Source of the DNA: JAWLAT01 sp041395325
GTDB taxonomy: Bacteria > Pseudomonadota > Gammaproteobacteria > Xanthomonadales > SZUA-5
Reading direction: 5' to 3'
Assembly (NCBI GenBank): GCA_041395325.1
Contig: JAWLAT010000012.1
Coordinates: 62,001-126,000, forward strand
Length of the DNA stretch: 64,000 nucleotides
The notes under the pieces were generated by a model. That model was not told where the DNA came from, ran no database searches, and saw only the letters and a list, made by a program, of their open reading frames with translations. The stretch's first letter is position 1. The number at the start of each line of letters is the position of its first letter. The position numbers and the translations under genes were made by a program. Below are positions 61,963 through 64,000 of this stretch, piece by piece.

Positions 61963-64000
61963 ATGACCGAAGTCGCCAAGAGCGAGATTTCACTGATGCA
62001 TTCATTCCGATGTCTGTTGGCGCTGTTGTTCGGATCAGTAATTGTCCTGTCCACCGCCATGGCCGCACCCAGCGTGCGCTTCCCCAATGGCGAGCTGACC
62101 GACAGCAATCTGGACATTCGCGTCAAGGTGTTGGGCGGCTTCGTGTCGGTCCAGCGCACCTGGACCAACGGCCGCTGGTACTTCAACCCACTGTGGGCGG
62201 GGCTGAAGTTCAAGCTGGACGATGCCAACGGCGAGGTGACCTATGTGGATCGCGCCGGCACGGTGTTCGAACGGGCCGGCAATGGCGATGTGTATGTGTT
62301 CGACAGCAATCAGTTCATCCGCAGGGTGGCGACCAGCGGCGAGTGGCGTTGGTATGACCGGATGGGGAACTACGCGCTCTATACACAGGCCGGTGTGCTA
62401 CGCGAATATGCCGACAAGAACGGCGTCAAGGTCAGCATCGAGTCCAACGCACAAGGTCAGCCCACGCTGATCAAGGATCACTTCGACAACCCGGCGTTGA
62501 CGCTGAGCTATGTGGGTGAGCACTTGGATCGCGTTACCGACCGAACCGGCCGTTTTGTTCAGTACACCTGGCAGAACGGGCGCCTGAACCAGGTTCGCGA
62601 TGTGATGGGTTACACCTGGTCCTATGGCTATGACGGCAACGGTCAGCTCACTCGCGTCACCGATCCGGAATCGCGAGAAACCAAGTTGACCTATGTGCAG
62701 TCCTTCGTGGCCGGCGAGATCGCCGCGCCGATGGGAATTTCCTTCACCGGCCGGCCGGGTCGCGACTTCCGCATCTCCCGGGTGGCGACCTTGGAGGATG
62801 CCCTGGGCCGGATCACCCAGTATCAGTACGAGTACTCCCGCGACCGCCGCGAGTTCACTGCCATTGAGATCACACCGGCGCCGATCAGCCGAACAATTGA
62901 AACGACCTACGATATCAACGGTCGACTAATACAAACTCTCGAAGGAACCGCACCAAGCTTTGAACGACGTCCTGACGGCACCTTGGTCGATTATGTCAAA
63001 AACGAACGAGGATTGGTCACCCGCACGGAGCGTGACAGCTATCGCAACGTGATCTCAGTCCAGCACCCTGACGGCACAACCGAAAGCTGGAAGTACCTAC
63101 CCGCAAAGAGCTACATAACCGAGTACACCGATGAGCTGGGTGTGCGCAGCACCTATACCTACGACGCAAACGGCAATATGACCGAAACGGTCGAAGCTGC
63201 CGATACAGACGCGGAACGGCGTATCGTCTACACATACACCCAGTACGGTCAGCTCGAAACCCGTACGGTCAAAGGTCAAACCACGGCCGACGACGCCATC
63301 ACCTCGTATGTTTACGATGACTACGGAAATCGGAACCAGACCAGCGATCCAGAATCCAACGTGACGACCGCAACCTACGACGTCATGGGAAATGTGCTCA
63401 CCTATACTGACGCGAGGACCAACACATATACATTGACTTACTTTCCCTCAGGATGGCTACAATCAAAGACAACGCCACTTGGTTACCGAACAGAGTACGA
63501 ATACGACCGAGTTGGAAATCGAACCAAGGAGATCGTACCCGTTGGTGAGAACATAACTGCAGAGACGGTGTATACCTATGATTCACTCAATCGCCACACG
63601 CAAACCACAGATCCCCTGGGTGCGACTTCTACCGTCGTTTATGACGAAGAAGGACGTATTATCGAGACTATCGACGCAAGAATGGTTCGAACTAGTGCTG
63701 AATACGACGTTCGAAGCAGGCTTGTAAAAATCATTGATGCGACTAATAGCCAAAGTGAGATAGTCTACGGCTCAGAATCAGATGCACTGGAAGGACTGGT
63801 AGCAAGGCGTACATATCCCACGTTTGAAGAGCTTTACAAATACGATCAACGCGGACGACAGGTCGAAATCGCTCGCGTGGTAGAAGATGAAACCGTATAC
63901 CGCGTGTCAAAAGCATTTAATGCTGTTGGTAGATCGATAAGCGAAACCGACAGTCGCGGGTATACACACCATAGAGAATATGATGATCTACGTAGGGTAG
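61963..64000 (+). CDS. exported RHS/YD-repeat protein (partial, C-terminus off the right edge)
   Basis: An open frame of 679 codons with no stop before the edge. A signal peptide follows a short N-region (LLALLFGSVIVLSTAMAAP). YD repeats fill the rest: LDRVTDRTGRFVQYTW, WSYGYDGNGQLTRVTDPESRE, VYDDYGNRNQTSDPESN, YEYDRVGNRTKEIVP. RHS proteins form a hollow shell around a C-terminal toxin or act as surface proteins. The toxin tip, if present, lies outside. AGGT is seven bases before the ATG; an ATG eleven codons later is an alternative start. From about 62880 the gene is clearly AT-richer. Confidence 0.9.
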   Translation, partial: MTEVAKSEISLMHSFRCLLALLFGSVIVLSTAMAAPSVRFPNGELTDSNLDIRVKVLGGFVSVQRTWTNGRWYFNPLWAGLKFKLDDANGEVTYVDRAGTVFERAGNGDVYVFDSNQFIRRVATSGEWRWYDRMGNYALYTQAGVLREYADKNGVKVSIESNAQGQPTLIKDHFDNPALTLSYVGEHLDRVTDRTGRFVQYTWQNGRLNQVRDVMGYTWSYGYDGNGQLTRVTDPESRETKLTYVQSFVAGEIAAPMGISFTGRPGRDFRISRVATLEDALGRITQYQYEYSRDRREFTAIEITPAPISRTIETTYDINGRLIQTLEGTAPSFERRPDGTLVDYVKNERGLVTRTERDSYRNVISVQHPDGTTESWKYLPAKSYITEYTDELGVRSTYTYDANGNMTETVEAADTDAERRIVYTYTQYGQLETRTVKGQTTADDAITSYVYDDYGNRNQTSDPESNVTTATYDVMGNVLTYTDARTNTYTLTYFPSGWLQSKTTPLGYRTEYEYDRVGNRTKEIVPVGENITAETVYTYDSLNRHTQTTDPLGATSTVVYDEEGRIIETIDARMVRTSAEYDVRSRLVKIIDATNSQSEIVYGSESDALEGLVARRTYPTFEELYKYDQRGRQVEIARVVEDETVYRVSKAFNAVGRSISETDSRGYTHHREYDDLRRV

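Noticed and set aside
1..64000. Search for a CRISPR array or a second RNA gene
   Set aside because: No regularly spaced direct repeats of suitable size and no second cloverleaf were found.

Overview
The window is GC-rich, tightly packed chromosomal DNA of a gammaproteobacterium, most likely of the order Lysobacterales (Xanthomonadales). The evidence is the gene content: an S46 dipeptidyl-peptidase, an Ax21-like outer-membrane barrel, a RimK-like ATP-grasp protein with the RLAN N-terminal domain, a DUF2339/DUF3999 pair, and metY followed by metX. The family cannot be settled from sequence alone. One tRNA gene (Gly, CCC anticodon) is present; there is no rRNA and no CRISPR array.

Layout. 1-2.7 kb: the start of a secreted protein running off the left edge, then an acyl-CoA dehydrogenase and a glutathione S-transferase in the opposite direction. 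2.8-10.3 kb: a ten-gene Mrp/Mbh-type cation:proton antiporter operon in the order E-F-G-(MrpA C-terminal part)-B-C-D-D-x-D, the order seen in archaeal membrane-bound hydrogenases but without a hydrogenase. 10.3-25.6 kb: a decayed small membrane-protein gene, a TonB-like protein, an S46 peptidase, the RLAN ATP-grasp protein facing an acetyltransferase, small secreted proteins, DUF3999-DUF2339, an outer-membrane barrel and an S9 peptidase. 25.8-32.1 kb: the rod-shape operon mreB-mreC-mreD-mrdA-rodA followed by a queuosine-precursor transporter. 32.1-34.9 kb: a small membrane protein, a DUF885 protein, tRNA-Gly and a membrane protein. 35.0-38.7 kb: a methionine operon, metY plus a fused metX-homoserine dehydrogenase, behind what looks like a three-box met operator. 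38.8-48.9 kb: a receptor-like Ser/Thr kinase and small partner, a secreted double Tudor-like protein, a nitrilase, a TPR-oxygenase, an M16 peptidase and a DUF2189 protein.

48.9-64 kb is an accessory region. It opens with two dead insertion sequences (an IS200/IS605 transposase remnant and an internally deleted IS21-type element with both ends). A run of five tightly spaced genes follows, all predicted to be exported: an SdrD-B/CARDB-like protein, a rhodanese-like protein lacking the catalytic cysteine, two very large beta-helix/Ig-like proteins, and an RHS/YD-repeat protein that continues past the right edge. Base composition drops abruptly inside the RHS gene. This five-gene unit is the best candidate in the window for an undescribed system.

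Other items to check: the MetX-homoserine dehydrogenase fusion with its putative met boxes, the Mrp operon lacking a full MrpA, a probable CTG start inside that operon, and a palindromic repeat that sits inside two unrelated operons.
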